Shown one piece after another: positions 28,927-37,992 of a DNA stretch of 64,000 bases. Source of the stretch: Streptomyces lavendulae subsp. lavendulae (GTDB lineage Bacteria; Actinomycetota; Actinomycetes; Streptomycetales; Streptomycetaceae); contig NZ_CP024985.1 of assembly GCF_002803845.1 (NCBI RefSeq), forward strand, positions 3,534,001-3,598,000. Direction: 5' to 3'. A model generated the notes under the pieces. That model was given only the letters and a program-made list of their open reading frames with translations, did no database searches and was not told where the DNA came from. Position 1 is the first letter of the stretch; each line of letters opens with the position of its first letter. The position numbers were made by a program, and so were the translations under genes.

Positions 28927-29023
28927 GGCCGACAGACTAGATCGGGGCGCGGGGGGATGGAATCCGGCCGTCGTCACACCCTTGTCACGGGTGGAGGCCC
29001 AGGTCAGGGCCTAGAGTCGGTTC

Positions 29024-29851
29024 GTGCTGATTGGGATGCTTTGCGCGCTGGGTGCGGCCGTCTGCTTCGGTACGGCGTCGGTGCTGCAGGCCGTCGCGGC
29101 GCGGGCGGCGGAGCCGGGCACGGGCTCGGGGGTGGACACCGCGCTGTTCCTGCGGGCCGTTCGGCAGTGGCGGTACCTGGCCGGGCTCGGCCTGGACGCG
29201 GTCGGCTTCGTGCTCCAGATCGTCGCGCTGCGGCACATCCCGATCTACGCGGTGGGCGCGGCGCTGGCCTCCAGCCTCGCCGTCACGGCGGTGGTCTCGG
29301 CGCGGCTGCTGCGGGTGCGGCTGTCGGGGCTGGAGTGGGGTGCGGTGGGGGTGGTGTGCGCGGGGCTGCTGATGCTGGGGCTGGCGTCCGGCGAGGAAGG
29401 TTCCGAGACCGGGTCGTTCGCGCTGAAGCTCGGGCTGCTGGGGGTGGCGGGGCTGGTGTTGCTGGTGGGCGCGGCGGCGGGCCGCCTGCCGGACGGCTCG
29501 CGGGCGCTGGTGCTGGGCCTGGCGGCGGGGACCGGCTTCGGGGTGGTGGAGGTGTCCGTCCGGCTCGTCGACTCCCTCTCGTGGCAGGAGCTGCGCAACC
29601 CGGCCCTGTACGCACTGCTGCTGGGCGGCGCGGCGGGCTTCCTGCTGCTCACCTCGGCCCTGCAGCGCGGCTCGGTGACGGCGGCGACCGCCGGCCTGGT
29701 CCTGGGCGAGACGATCGGCCCGGCGGTGGTGGGCGTGGCCTGGCTCGGCGACACCACCCGCGAGGGCTACACCTGGCTCGCGGTCCTCGGCTTCGCGGTG
29801 GCGGTGGCGGGCGCCCTCGCCCTGTCCCGCTTCGGCGAGCCGAAGGCCTAG
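29024..29851 (+). CDS. DMT (EamA-like) superfamily transporter
   Basis: A 275-residue membrane protein with nine or ten hydrophobic helices, starting IGMLCALGAAVCFGTASVLQAVAARA. Two halves show the repeat of the drug/metabolite transporter family; GSVTAATAGLVLGETIGPAVVGVAWLGD and LAVLGFAVAVAGALALSRF are typical of the second half. The start is GTG 29024; no strong ribosome site. The substrate is unknown. Divergent from the lipoprotein/ATP-grasp pair and convergent with the MocR gene. Confidence 0.88.
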   Translation: MLIGMLCALGAAVCFGTASVLQAVAARAAEPGTGSGVDTALFLRAVRQWRYLAGLGLDAVGFVLQIVALRHIPIYAVGAALASSLAVTAVVSARLLRVRLSGLEWGAVGVVCAGLLMLGLASGEEGSETGSFALKLGLLGVAGLVLLVGAAAGRLPDGSRALVLGLAAGTGFGVVEVSVRLVDSLSWQELRNPALYALLLGGAAGFLLLTSALQRGSVTAATAGLVLGETIGPAVVGVAWLGDTTREGYTWLAVLGFAVAVAGALALSRFGEPKA

Positions 29852-29896
29852 CCGGCCCGGAACCCGCCCTGCGACCGGGCCCCGGACCCGGCGGCT

Positions 29897-31312
29897 CTAC
29901 GGGAGGGAGGCGACCAGGGCCGCGAGGGTGGGGGCGAAGGCGCTGTCGGACGGGGTGCCGTAGCCGACGACCAGGGCCTCGCGCGGGGGCATCGCCGAGT
30001 CGGGGTGGCGGTAGGTGCCCAGCCCCTCCAGCGCCAGGTCCTGCCAGGCGGCCGACCGCAGCAGGGCCCGCTCCGTGCCCGGCGGGAGGTCCAGTACGGC
30101 GTGCAGCCCGGCGGCGACCCCGGAGACGGGGACCCGCCCCGCCACCGCCGCGACCAGCGCGTCCCGGCGGCGCCGGTAGCGCAGCCGCATGCCGCGCACG
30201 TGGCGGTCGTAGGCACCGGAGGTGATGAACTCCGCCAGGGTGAGCTGGTCGAGGGCGCTCGAACTCCAGTCGATCCGGCCCTTGGCCTCCAGCACCTCCT
30301 CCAGCAGGTCCGGCGGTACCACCATCCACCCCATCCGCAGCCCCGGCGCCAGGGACTTGCTGGCGGTGCCGAGGTAGACCACCCGGTCCGGGTCCAGGCC
30401 CTGGAGGGCGCCGACGGACTGGCGGTCGTAGCGGAACTCCCCGTCGTAGTCGTCCTCCAGGATGATCCCGCCGCTGGTCCGCGCCCAGTCCACCGCCGCC
30501 GCCCGCCGCTCGGGGGTGAGGGCCGCGCCGGTGGGGAACTGGTGCGCCGGGGTCAGCAGCACCGCGCCGGTGCGGGGGCCGAAACCCGCCAGGTCGGGGG
30601 TGCGGGCCCCGGCCCCGTCGACCCACAGCGGGCGGGTCCGCAGCCCGGCCCCGGCCAGCAGGTCGCGGTGGATGTCGAGGCTGTACCCCTCCACCGCCAC
30701 CTCCCGCACCCGGCGCGCCCGCAGCACCGCGCCGAGCAGCCGCAGCCCGTGCGAGAACCCGGAGCACAGCACGATCCGGTCCGGGTCGGCGTACACCCCG
30801 CGGGCCCTGGCCAGGTATCCGGCGAGGGCCTCGCGCAGCTCCGCCCGGCCCCGTACGTCGAGCCCGTAGCCGAAGGCGTCGTTGGGGGCGTCGGTGACGG
30901 CCCGCCGGGCGGCCGCCAGCCAGCCGGCCCGCGGGAAGCCGCCGAGGTCGGGAGAGCCGGGGATCAGGCTGTACGAGGGCCCCCTGCGCGCGGGGTGGCG
31001 GACCCGCGCGGCGCCCGCGGGGCGGCGCGGCCGGGCCCGTTCGGCGACCCGGGTGCCCGAGCCCTGGCGGGCGGTCAGCCAGCCCTCGGCGACGAGCTCC
31101 CCGTACGCCTCGGCGACCGTGTTGCGGGCGATCCCGAGGTCGGCGGCGAAGGACCGGGAGGACGGCAGCCGGGTGCCCGGCGCGAGCCGCCCGCTGCGTG
31201 CGGCCTCCCTCAGCTCCTCCGTGAGCGCGGCCCGCAGTCCGCGTCCGCCGCGTACCGCGGCCGACAGGTCCAGATGGAGGTCGGCCCCTAAAGTGGCCCA
31301 AGATCCGGTCAT
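29897..31312 (-). CDS. MocR-type regulator (GntR HTH fused to aminotransferase fold)
   Basis: A 471-residue PdxR/MocR family regulator. The GntR winged helix at about 15-75 (GLRAALTEELREAARSGRLA, then LPSSRSFAADLGIARNTVAEAY) is fused to a class I aminotransferase domain, with LTPAHQFPTGAAL and the PLP lysine in YLGTASKSLAPGLRMGW. ATG 31312 abuts a perfect palindrome (31313-31329) and has no ribosome site, so the mRNA may be leaderless. It is divergent from the AhpD-like gene, its probable target. PdxR-type members sense PLP to control vitamin B6 synthesis, but no pdx genes are here, so the ligand is open. Confidence 0.9.
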   Translation of the reverse strand: MTGSWATLGADLHLDLSAAVRGGRGLRAALTEELREAARSGRLAPGTRLPSSRSFAADLGIARNTVAEAYGELVAEGWLTARQGSGTRVAERARPRRPAGAARVRHPARRGPSYSLIPGSPDLGGFPRAGWLAAARRAVTDAPNDAFGYGLDVRGRAELREALAGYLARARGVYADPDRIVLCSGFSHGLRLLGAVLRARRVREVAVEGYSLDIHRDLLAGAGLRTRPLWVDGAGARTPDLAGFGPRTGAVLLTPAHQFPTGAALTPERRAAAVDWARTSGGIILEDDYDGEFRYDRQSVGALQGLDPDRVVYLGTASKSLAPGLRMGWMVVPPDLLEEVLEAKGRIDWSSSALDQLTLAEFITSGAYDRHVRGMRLRYRRRRDALVAAVAGRVPVSGVAAGLHAVLDLPPGTERALLRSAAWQDLALEGLGTYRHPDSAMPPREALVVGYGTPSDSAFAPTLAALVASLP

Positions 31313-31329
31313 GGATATGGACCATATCC
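31313..31329. promoter_or_regulatory. Perfect palindrome GGATATGGACCATATCC between mocR and ahpD-like genes
   Basis: Two 8-base arms around a single A, touching the mocR ATG. On the minus strand it contains TATGGT as a likely -10 box for mocR. On the plus strand it lies 18 bases upstream of TACGGT (31347-31352), which is 6 bases before the ahpD-like ATG, a leaderless spacing. A MocR operator controlling both genes is the natural reading. Confidence 0.75.
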
Positions 31330-31358
31330 GCGGGCCGCCCGCTCCGTACGGTGGTGTC

Positions 31359-31859
31359 ATGACCAACGAGACGAAGACCACCGAACCGGCCGCCGAGCAC
31401 ACCCCCCGCATGAACCTCGCCAAGCACGCACCCGCCTTCTACAAGGCCGTCCTCGGCATGGAGATGGCCGCCGTCAAGGGTCTGGACGAGACCCTGGTCG
31501 AGCTGGTCAAGATCCGTGCCTCGCAGATCAACCACTGCGCGTTCTGCCTGGACATGCACACCAAGGACGCGCTCGCGCAGGGCGAGACCGTCGAGCGGAT
31601 CGTGCAGCTCTCCGCGTGGGAGGAGTCGCGGCACTTCTACACGGAGAAGGAGCTGGCGGCGATCGAGCTGACCGAGGCCGTCACCGTCCTGACGGACGGG
31701 TTCGTCCCCGACGAGGTGTACGCGAAGGCCGCGGCGCACTTCGAGGAGGCGGAACTGGCCCAGCTGATCGCCGTGATCGCGACGATCAACGTCTGGAACC
31801 GCATCGGCGTCACCACCCGCAGCGTCCCCGGCCACTACACGGTGGGCATGTACAAGTAG
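31359..31859 (+). CDS. Carboxymuconolactone decarboxylase / AhpD-like protein
   Basis: A 166-residue protein of the CMD/AhpD fold. The core motif is intact: LVELVKIRASQINHCAFCLDMHTKDALAQG, with the CxxC (CAFC) and the His four residues on, as in AhpD peroxidase-reducing proteins. The start is ATG 31359; TACGGT sits 6 bases before it. The divergent MocR regulator and the shared palindrome suggest MocR control. Redox activity is expected from the CxxC; the partner enzyme is unknown. Confidence 0.92.
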   Translation: MTNETKTTEPAAEHTPRMNLAKHAPAFYKAVLGMEMAAVKGLDETLVELVKIRASQINHCAFCLDMHTKDALAQGETVERIVQLSAWEESRHFYTEKELAAIELTEAVTVLTDGFVPDEVYAKAAAHFEEAELAQLIAVIATINVWNRIGVTTRSVPGHYTVGMYK

Positions 31860-31922
31860 CCGCACCCCGCGCACGCCCCGGCCGTCCCGCGGCCGGGGCG
31901 CACGCGTTGCGCCCCGGCCGGC

Positions 31923-32894
31923 TCAGCCCGGCCGGAAGGAGTCCAGGGCCGCCGTCAGGTGCGCGCGCACCGTCGGGGAGTCCGTGGCCGGTCCGGCCGC
32001 GAGCAGGGCCCACCGCTTGCCGTCGGGGGTGGTGACGATCCGCTCCATGCCGCGGCGGCGGCCGTGGGACTCGGCGCTGTCGTACTCGTAGACCAGTTCG
32101 CAGGCGTCGCCCGCGACCGGTTCGAGGGAGACCTGCCGGTAGGCGGGGGTGCCGTCGTCCAGGCGCTGCGAGGACATCCGCAGCAGCTCGCACGAGCCGG
32201 TGGCGGAGTCCTCGGTGACCCGGAAGATCTGGAGCAGGGCGCTGCGGTCGCCGGGCGGGCGGTAGAAGGACCCGCTGCCGGTCTCGTCGTGGCTGGGCTG
32301 CCAGCCGGTGGGGACGGCGACCGAGAAGCCGCTCTCGTTGCGCACCACCGTGTACCCCGCTCCGGCGGACGGCGAGCCGGAGGGCGTGGCGCTCGCGCCC
32401 GTGCTCGCGCCCGGCGGGGAGCTACGGGGGCCCGTGGGCTCCGTCCGCTCCTGCGAGGGCGCGCTCGCGGCGGGCGGGCCGGGGGCGGCGCTCTGCTCGC
32501 CCTTCCCGCCCAGCAGCATCCACGCCGCGACGGCCGAACCGCCCGCGACGGCCGCCACGAGTCCCACCAGCAGCGGGGTCCGCCACTGCCCGGCCCCGCC
32601 GCCGGCCCCGCCACCGCTGCCGCCGTCCGGCCCGTACGGAGGCAGCGGCGGGGGCGGCGGGGGCGGCAGGGGCGGCGACGGAGGGAGCGGCGACGGGGGC
32701 TGCAGGGTCGAGGACGGCGGCGCGGGCCAGAACCCGTACCCGGGCGGCGGCGCGGCCGGCAGGGTCGAGGGCTCGGCCTCGGCCGGCGCGTCGGCCTCAG
32801 GGCCGGCGGCCGGTCCCGGCTGCGCGCCCCACTCCCACCGCTGCGACTGCGAGTTCCACCAGGGGGCGCCGGGGGCGCCGTCGGGCGAGGACAC
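31923..32894 (-). CDS. Pro-rich single-pass membrane protein with C-terminal lipoprotein-like domain
   Basis: A 323-residue protein. The N-terminus has WWNSQSQRWEWG and then a long Pro-rich cytoplasmic stretch (about 40-100). One membrane helix follows (LLVGLVAAVAGGSAVAAWMLL, about 108-128), then a Ser/Pro linker and a compact domain of about 140 residues beginning YTVVRNESGFSVAVPTGW. That last pattern resembles the PsbP-like domain seen behind Streptomyces kinase or sensor membrane proteins. GTG 32894. It is the third gene of the operon that starts at 35037, with a 3-base gap from the previous one. Function unknown; it may be the outside-facing part of that system. Confidence 0.75.
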   Translation of the reverse strand: MSSPDGAPGAPWWNSQSQRWEWGAQPGPAAGPEADAPAEAEPSTLPAAPPPGYGFWPAPPSSTLQPPSPLPPSPPLPPPPPPPLPPYGPDGGSGGGAGGGAGQWRTPLLVGLVAAVAGGSAVAAWMLLGGKGEQSAAPGPPAASAPSQERTEPTGPRSSPPGASTGASATPSGSPSAGAGYTVVRNESGFSVAVPTGWQPSHDETGSGSFYRPPGDRSALLQIFRVTEDSATGSCELLRMSSQRLDDGTPAYRQVSLEPVAGDACELVYEYDSAESHGRRRGMERIVTTPDGKRWALLAAGPATDSPTVRAHLTAALDSFRPG

Positions 32895-32897
32895 CGG

Positions 32898-33269
32898 TCA
32901 GCCTCCCAGCGAGACGAGCAGTTCGCCCAGCGCGGTGGCCGCGCTCACCGACTCGACCAGCGGAGCCCAGCGCGTCAGTGCCCCGCGCAGCCGTGCGGCC
33001 ATGCCGGGCCGGACCTCCCCGGCCTCCTCCAGCTCCCCGGCGACCTCGTCCAGCTCGGTGTCCAGCCCGGTGCGCTCCTCGCCCCGGGGCAGCCGCACGA
33101 GCGCGGCGCGCAGTTCGAGGACGGCCTCCAGCAGCTCCGCGGCGCCGGGCGCCGCCGCTCCCGTACCGCCGTGGTGCACGGTGTTGGTGTTCCCGCTGCC
33201 GCCGATGCTGAAGGCGCTGCCGCTGATCCCGCCGATCCGGACCGAGGGCCCTTCACCGTCATTTGCCAC
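32898..33269 (-). CDS. Small helical protein with N-terminal Gly/Asn amyloid-like motif
   Basis: A 123-residue protein. Residues 17-30 read GSAFSIGGSGNTNT, a Gly/Ser/Asn motif preceded by short beta-prone VRIGG. The rest (about 40-120) is amphipathic helix: AELLEAVLELRAALVRL, LDTELDEVAGELEEAG and LVESVSAATALGELLVSL. GTG 33269 follows GGGGAG and overlaps the previous gene by 11 bases. The motif closely matches the C-terminus of the upstream membrane protein (residues 564-577). A short motif shared by neighbours, one at the N-terminus and one at the C-terminus, is how bacterial amyloid signalling pairs are built; that reading is inference. Function unknown. Confidence 0.8.
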   Translation of the reverse strand: MANDGEGPSVRIGGISGSAFSIGGSGNTNTVHHGGTGAAAPGAAELLEAVLELRAALVRLPRGEERTGLDTELDEVAGELEEAGEVRPGMAARLRGALTRWAPLVESVSAATALGELLVSLGG

Positions 33270-33348
33270 CGCTGCTCCCCTTTCCGCCCCCACCGCCGCC
33301 ACCGGCGGTGTTGTGGTGTCCGGTGCCGCCGACGCTGAAGGCGCTGCC
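33180..33348 (-). repeat. Paired motif GSAFS-GG-G-NT encoded in two adjacent genes
   Basis: Two 42-base segments, 33307-33348 (end of the large membrane protein) and 33180-33221 (start of the small helical protein), encode GSAFSVGGTGHHNT and GSAFSIGGSGNTNT. They differ at only 4 of 14 residues and are close at the DNA level too. The segments start 127 bases apart. A duplication or co-evolving interaction motif would explain them. Confidence 0.8.
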
Positions 33349-35037
33349 GTTCACCGACTGGATGAACACGCCGCCCTCGGCGACGTGGACCGCGCGCTGC
33401 GCGAATTCCTCCGTGTGCCAGCCCGCTTCGTGCAGAGCGACGGTAACCCCGCTGACCACCCGGTCCTGAATCGTTTTCAGATACCGGTCCAGGTCCATGA
33501 GGTGGAAGAGGGAGCCGTCCTCCTCCGCCGCGATCTCCCGCACCGACAGCCCGGGCCCTTCGGGGCGGGCCCCGCCGTGGCCGCCGGTGACGATCCGCCA
33601 CCAGCTGGCGAGGCCCCGGCCGAGGGTGGCGAGGGCGCCGGTGAAGGAGCGGGGGGTGGCGGCGAGCGCCGCGACGGCCTTGCCGAACCGGGTGTTGTGC
33701 AGGAGCCGGTGGGCCTCCGCGTCGGCCCGCTGGAACCCGGTGCGTACGGGGAGCAGCACGTGCGGGGCCACTTCCAGCATCAGCATGCGGCCCTGGGTGT
33801 GGACCCGGACGAAGACGGTCACGACGAGGTTCTCGTCCCAGCCGCCGACCCGGACGCGCAGGAAGTGCCTGCGCCGCTCCCCGCCCTCCTCGATGGCGCC
33901 GGACCGGTGCTCGGCGAACTGCTGCGGGCTCAGCGGGGCCGCGTCCCGGTGCGGCAGGCCGCCGGCCGGGAGGAAGACGCACTCGTCGACGACCAGTTCG
34001 CGCAGCCGGTCCAGGACGGCGGCCTCGGCCTGCGGGGATCCGTGCGGGGACGGCACGCGCAGGGCGTGCAGGAGCGGCACGATGCGCCCGACGATGTGGG
34101 CGTTGGTGACGGCCTGCGGTGCGCGGTCGGTGCCGAGGTCCTCCCGGGGGCGCAGTTCGACGGACAGCTGCCAGGGCCGGAAGGCGTCCCCGGCCCCGGT
34201 GAAGGGGCCGTTGATGTCGTACATGACGAGCGGGGCGTGCTGTTCGGCCCGGATCCGGTCGCGGACGCGGGCGTAGCGGGCGCCCGGCGAGGCCTCGGCG
34301 GGGTCGCCGTGCCGGTCGGCGTAGCGGGCCGGGGAGAGCTCCGTGGCGACGATGCGGGCGGCGTGTCCGCGCTGGAGCCCCACGACGGCCACGACGGCGG
34401 CGAAGACGACGGGGGCCAGCCACACCGCGGCGGGCACGCCGTCGTCGTGCGGGTAGCCGCTCGCGGAGCCGTCGAAGCCGCTGTCGTAGTAGCCGTGGGG
34501 GGCGCCGGGGCTCACGAGGTCGCCGACGCCGGGGAAGAAGAAGGAGGCGAAGTCGCCCAGGGGTCCGTACAGGAAGATCCAGACGCCGGCCAGGACCGCG
34601 GCCAGCGACCACCAGGCGTAGATCCGGACCAGCACGGACAGGAAGCGCAGCAGGACGTTGGCCCGGGCGCGGAGCCAGCGGGCGAGGCTCAGCAGCACGA
34701 AGGGGACCAGCAGCAGGGTGAGCAGGCCGCCGGTCAGCAGGGAGCCGACGAACCAGGCGCCGAGGACGCCGGCGGCCCAGCCGAGTTCGATGCGGCGGGC
34801 GCGGAGCGCGTGGGCCAGGACCCGGGCCGCGTCGAAGCCGTAGGACGGAGCGGCGATGCGCTCCTCGTGGACGAAGAGTTCGTCGATCACCCGGTCGCGG
34901 TAGACCGCGTCGAGGTAGGTGCCGGCGCACAGCAGGCGGCCGGCCTCGCTGACGGCGGGATCCACGGGCGGACGGCCGGCCTGTCGGTCCGCCCGGGCGT
35001 CACCACCGGGCTGAGGGGGAATCAGGTGATCGGTCAC
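33259..35037 (-). CDS. Multi-pass membrane protein with large cytoplasmic domain and C-terminal Gly/Asn motif
   Basis: A 592-residue protein. After a Pro-rich N-terminus there are two helices at about 85-115 (WAAGVLGAWFVGSLLTGGLL, LLLVPFVLLSLARWL), a third near 140-160 and a fourth near 205-225 (VPAAVWLAPVVFAAVVAVVG). About 370 cytoplasmic residues follow with mixed alpha/beta pattern (ITPAD-free, no kinase or ATPase motif seen). The end is GSAFSVGGTGHHNT (564-577) and a Gly/Lys tail. The start at 35037 follows a terminator (35091-35118) and a TAAGGT -10 box. It heads a three-gene operon (592, 123 and 323 residues). I do not recognise the family. The tail motif matches the N-terminus of the next protein, suggesting the two bind each other. 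Confidence 0.8.
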   Translation of the reverse strand: MTDHLIPPQPGGDARADRQAGRPPVDPAVSEAGRLLCAGTYLDAVYRDRVIDELFVHEERIAAPSYGFDAARVLAHALRARRIELGWAAGVLGAWFVGSLLTGGLLTLLLVPFVLLSLARWLRARANVLLRFLSVLVRIYAWWSLAAVLAGVWIFLYGPLGDFASFFFPGVGDLVSPGAPHGYYDSGFDGSASGYPHDDGVPAAVWLAPVVFAAVVAVVGLQRGHAARIVATELSPARYADRHGDPAEASPGARYARVRDRIRAEQHAPLVMYDINGPFTGAGDAFRPWQLSVELRPREDLGTDRAPQAVTNAHIVGRIVPLLHALRVPSPHGSPQAEAAVLDRLRELVVDECVFLPAGGLPHRDAAPLSPQQFAEHRSGAIEEGGERRRHFLRVRVGGWDENLVVTVFVRVHTQGRMLMLEVAPHVLLPVRTGFQRADAEAHRLLHNTRFGKAVAALAATPRSFTGALATLGRGLASWWRIVTGGHGGARPEGPGLSVREIAAEEDGSLFHLMDLDRYLKTIQDRVVSGVTVALHEAGWHTEEFAQRAVHVAEGGVFIQSVNGSAFSVGGTGHHNTAGGGGGGGKGSSGGK

Positions 35038-35090
35038 CGGCCGACCTTATTTTCCGCCTACACGCACCCGACAGGCGAAAACGCGCCAAA

Positions 35091-35118
35091 GCGCCCCGGT
35101 CGGGTTTGACCGGGGCGC
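35091..35118 (-). terminator. Terminator downstream of mdh
   Basis: Perfect 11-base arms GCGCCCCGGTC and GACCGGGGCGC around a 6-base loop. On the minus strand it follows the mdh stop by 66 bases and is trailed by CTTTGGCGCGTTTT. It separates mdh from the membrane-protein operon. Confidence 0.85.
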
Positions 35119-35184
35119 AAGGGCGTTCGTACAGGTCAGGCGATCAGATCAAAGGATCGGACCGGCCGTCCCGCGGGGTGTGGC

Positions 35185-36261
<1,077 letters not shown>

Positions 36262-36412
36262 TTACGAATCTTGACGTGAAGAGACATCCGCGGTCAGGCT
36301 ATCCGACCCGCGGGGCCCCCAACCCCCGGGTCCCTGTGGTCCACGGCACACGGACCCGCCGGATCGAAGGCCCGGCCCGGTCCGGGCCCCGTCCTCCGCC
36401 CGCCCGCGGCCA

Positions 36413-37024
36413 CTACTCCACCCGGAAGATCTCCCCCGTCCGGTGCCCCTCGACCGACTTGACGTAGGCGTTCGCCGCGCGGGCGACCGGTACCGGATCG
36501 AATCCCGCGAAGGTGTCCCCGTAGACGCCGAGGGACTCGGTGAACACCGTCGGGCTGACGGCGTTGACGCGCTGACGGCCCGGCAGTTCGATCGCGGCGG
36601 CCCGTACGAACGCCTCGACCGCGCCGTTGGCGAGGGAAGCGACCGAGCCGGAGAGCAGCGGCTCGCGGGCCAGGATGCCGGTGATCAGGGTGAACGAGGC
36701 GTGCGCGGGCAGCCGGGCGGCGCCCTGGCGGACCAGCTCGATCTGGCTGACGGCCTTGCCCTCCAGGCCGGCCCGGACGTCGGCGGTGGTGAGCTCGCCC
36801 AGCGGGCGCCACGGGACGGAGCCGGCCGCGCAGGCCACCGCGTCGACGGGCCCGACCGCCTCGTACATCGCCCGGACGGATTCGGGGTCGGTGATGTCGA
36901 CGTGGACGTCCGCGTCCTTGCGGGAGGCGGTGACCACCTCGTGGCCGCGCTCGCGCAGGGCCGTGTGCACCGCGCGGCCGAGCGTGCCGCCGGCGCCGAT
37001 CAGGAGCACCTTCAAGGGATTCAT
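36413..37024 (-). CDS. SDR-fold protein without the catalytic Tyr/Lys pair
   Basis: A 203-residue short-chain dehydrogenase-like protein. The nucleotide site is intact (LLIGAGGTLGRAVHTAL, residues about 7-23), as is VDAVACAAGS in place of NNAG. The active-site segment reads SVASLANGAVEAFVRAAAIEL, where normal enzymes have YxxxK; Ala and Asn take the places of Tyr and Lys. It may bind NAD(P) without acting as a classical dehydrogenase. ATG 37024 is divergent from a LysR gene, and the gap holds a GTGAAG-N9-CTTCAC repeat, so the LysR likely controls it. Confidence 0.85.
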   Translation of the reverse strand: MNPLKVLLIGAGGTLGRAVHTALRERGHEVVTASRKDADVHVDITDPESVRAMYEAVGPVDAVACAAGSVPWRPLGELTTADVRAGLEGKAVSQIELVRQGAARLPAHASFTLITGILAREPLLSGSVASLANGAVEAFVRAAAIELPGRQRVNAVSPTVFTESLGVYGDTFAGFDPVPVARAANAYVKSVEGHRTGEIFRVE

Positions 37025-37050
37025 GGCACGAGCATCACCCCCGCCCCAAC

Positions 37051-37071
37051 GTGAAGTCCAGCTACCTTCAC
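37051..37071. promoter_or_regulatory. LysR-type operator (GTGAAG-N9-CTTCAC) in the divergent gap
   Basis: An inverted repeat with 6-base arms spanning 21 bases contains the T-N11-A pattern usual for LysR boxes. It lies between the SDR start (37024) and the LysR start (37096), the classical position of a shared LysR binding site. Confidence 0.7.
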
Positions 37072-37095
37072 TACAGCAATCATTAAGATGAACTC

Positions 37096-37992
37096 ATGCT
37101 TGACGTGAAGCGGATGGTCATCCTGCGGGACCTGGCGGAACACGGGAGGGTGACCGCGGTCGCCGACCTGCACCGCGTCACCCCCTCCGCCGTCTCCCAG
37201 CAGCTGCGGGCCCTGGAGGCCGAGGCCGGGGCCGTCCTCGTCGAACGGGACGGACGCGGGCTGCGCCTGACCCCCGCCGGCGCCGCCCTGGCCGCCGCCT
37301 GCGACCCGGTCCTGGCCGCGCTGGAACGCGCCGAGGGGGCGGTACGGGCCCTCGACGCCGGACCGGTCGGGGAGCTGCACGTGGGCTGCGCCCCGAGCGC
37401 GCTGGCGACGGTCGCCGCCCCGCTGGTCGCCGCCCTCGCCGCACGCCATCCGGGGCTGCGGCCGCGGATCGTGCAGGCCGATCCGGAGGACGCCCTGCCG
37501 CTGCTGCGCGGGCGCCGCCTGGACCTGGCGGTGACCTACGCCTACCCGCTGCTCGGCGCCCCGCCCGCGAGCGGCACCACCGCCGTCCCGCTGTTCGACG
37601 ACCCGCTCTGCCTGGCGCTGCCCGAGGCCCTCCTCCCGGCCTACGGGCGGGACGGGCTGGCGGCCCTGCGGGACGCCGACTGGGTCTCGGCGCCCGCGCC
37701 GAGCAGCTGCCGGGAGATGCTGGTGCACGCCTGCCGCAACGCCGGGTTCACCCCGCGGATCGCGCACGAGTGCGGGGACCTGCGGGCCGGGCTGTGGCTG
37801 GTGGCGACCGGACGGGCCGCGTCGATCCTGCCGAAACTGCTGTGCGACGCACCGCCGCCCGGCACGGCGGTGGTGGAACTGCCGGGCCGGGGGCGGGTCC
37901 TGGAGGCGCTGGTCCGGGCGGGCACCGAGACCCGGCCGGCCGTCGCGGCCGCGCTGGCCGCGCTGACCGCGCTCCCGGTCACCGGACGGTGA
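37096..37992 (+). CDS. LysR family transcriptional regulator
   Basis: A 298-residue regulator. The N-terminal HTH is clear: MLDVKRMVILRDLAEHG, then VTAVADLHRVTPSAVSQQLRALEAEAGAVLVERDGRGLRLTPAG. The C-terminal periplasmic-binding-like domain follows (GELHVGCAPSALATVAAPL, LDLAVTYAYPLL). It is divergent from the SDR gene with a LysR-type inverted repeat in between. The effector is unknown. Its 3' end overlaps the convergent DUF3017 gene by 14 bases. Confidence 0.93.
   Translation: MLDVKRMVILRDLAEHGRVTAVADLHRVTPSAVSQQLRALEAEAGAVLVERDGRGLRLTPAGAALAAACDPVLAALERAEGAVRALDAGPVGELHVGCAPSALATVAAPLVAALAARHPGLRPRIVQADPEDALPLLRGRRLDLAVTYAYPLLGAPPASGTTAVPLFDDPLCLALPEALLPAYGRDGLAALRDADWVSAPAPSSCREMLVHACRNAGFTPRIAHECGDLRAGLWLVATGRAASILPKLLCDAPPPGTAVVELPGRGRVLEALVRAGTETRPAVAAALAALTALPVTGR

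Noticed and set aside
36268..36279. CTTGACGTGAAG that recurs at the LysR start (37098)
   Set aside because: The second copy encodes the start of LysR; a chance 12-base match fits better than an operator.
36374..36388. GGCCCGGTCCGGGCC palindrome as a terminator of the SDR gene
   Set aside because: A one-base centre cannot form a normal hairpin loop with a useful stem, so I only mention it.
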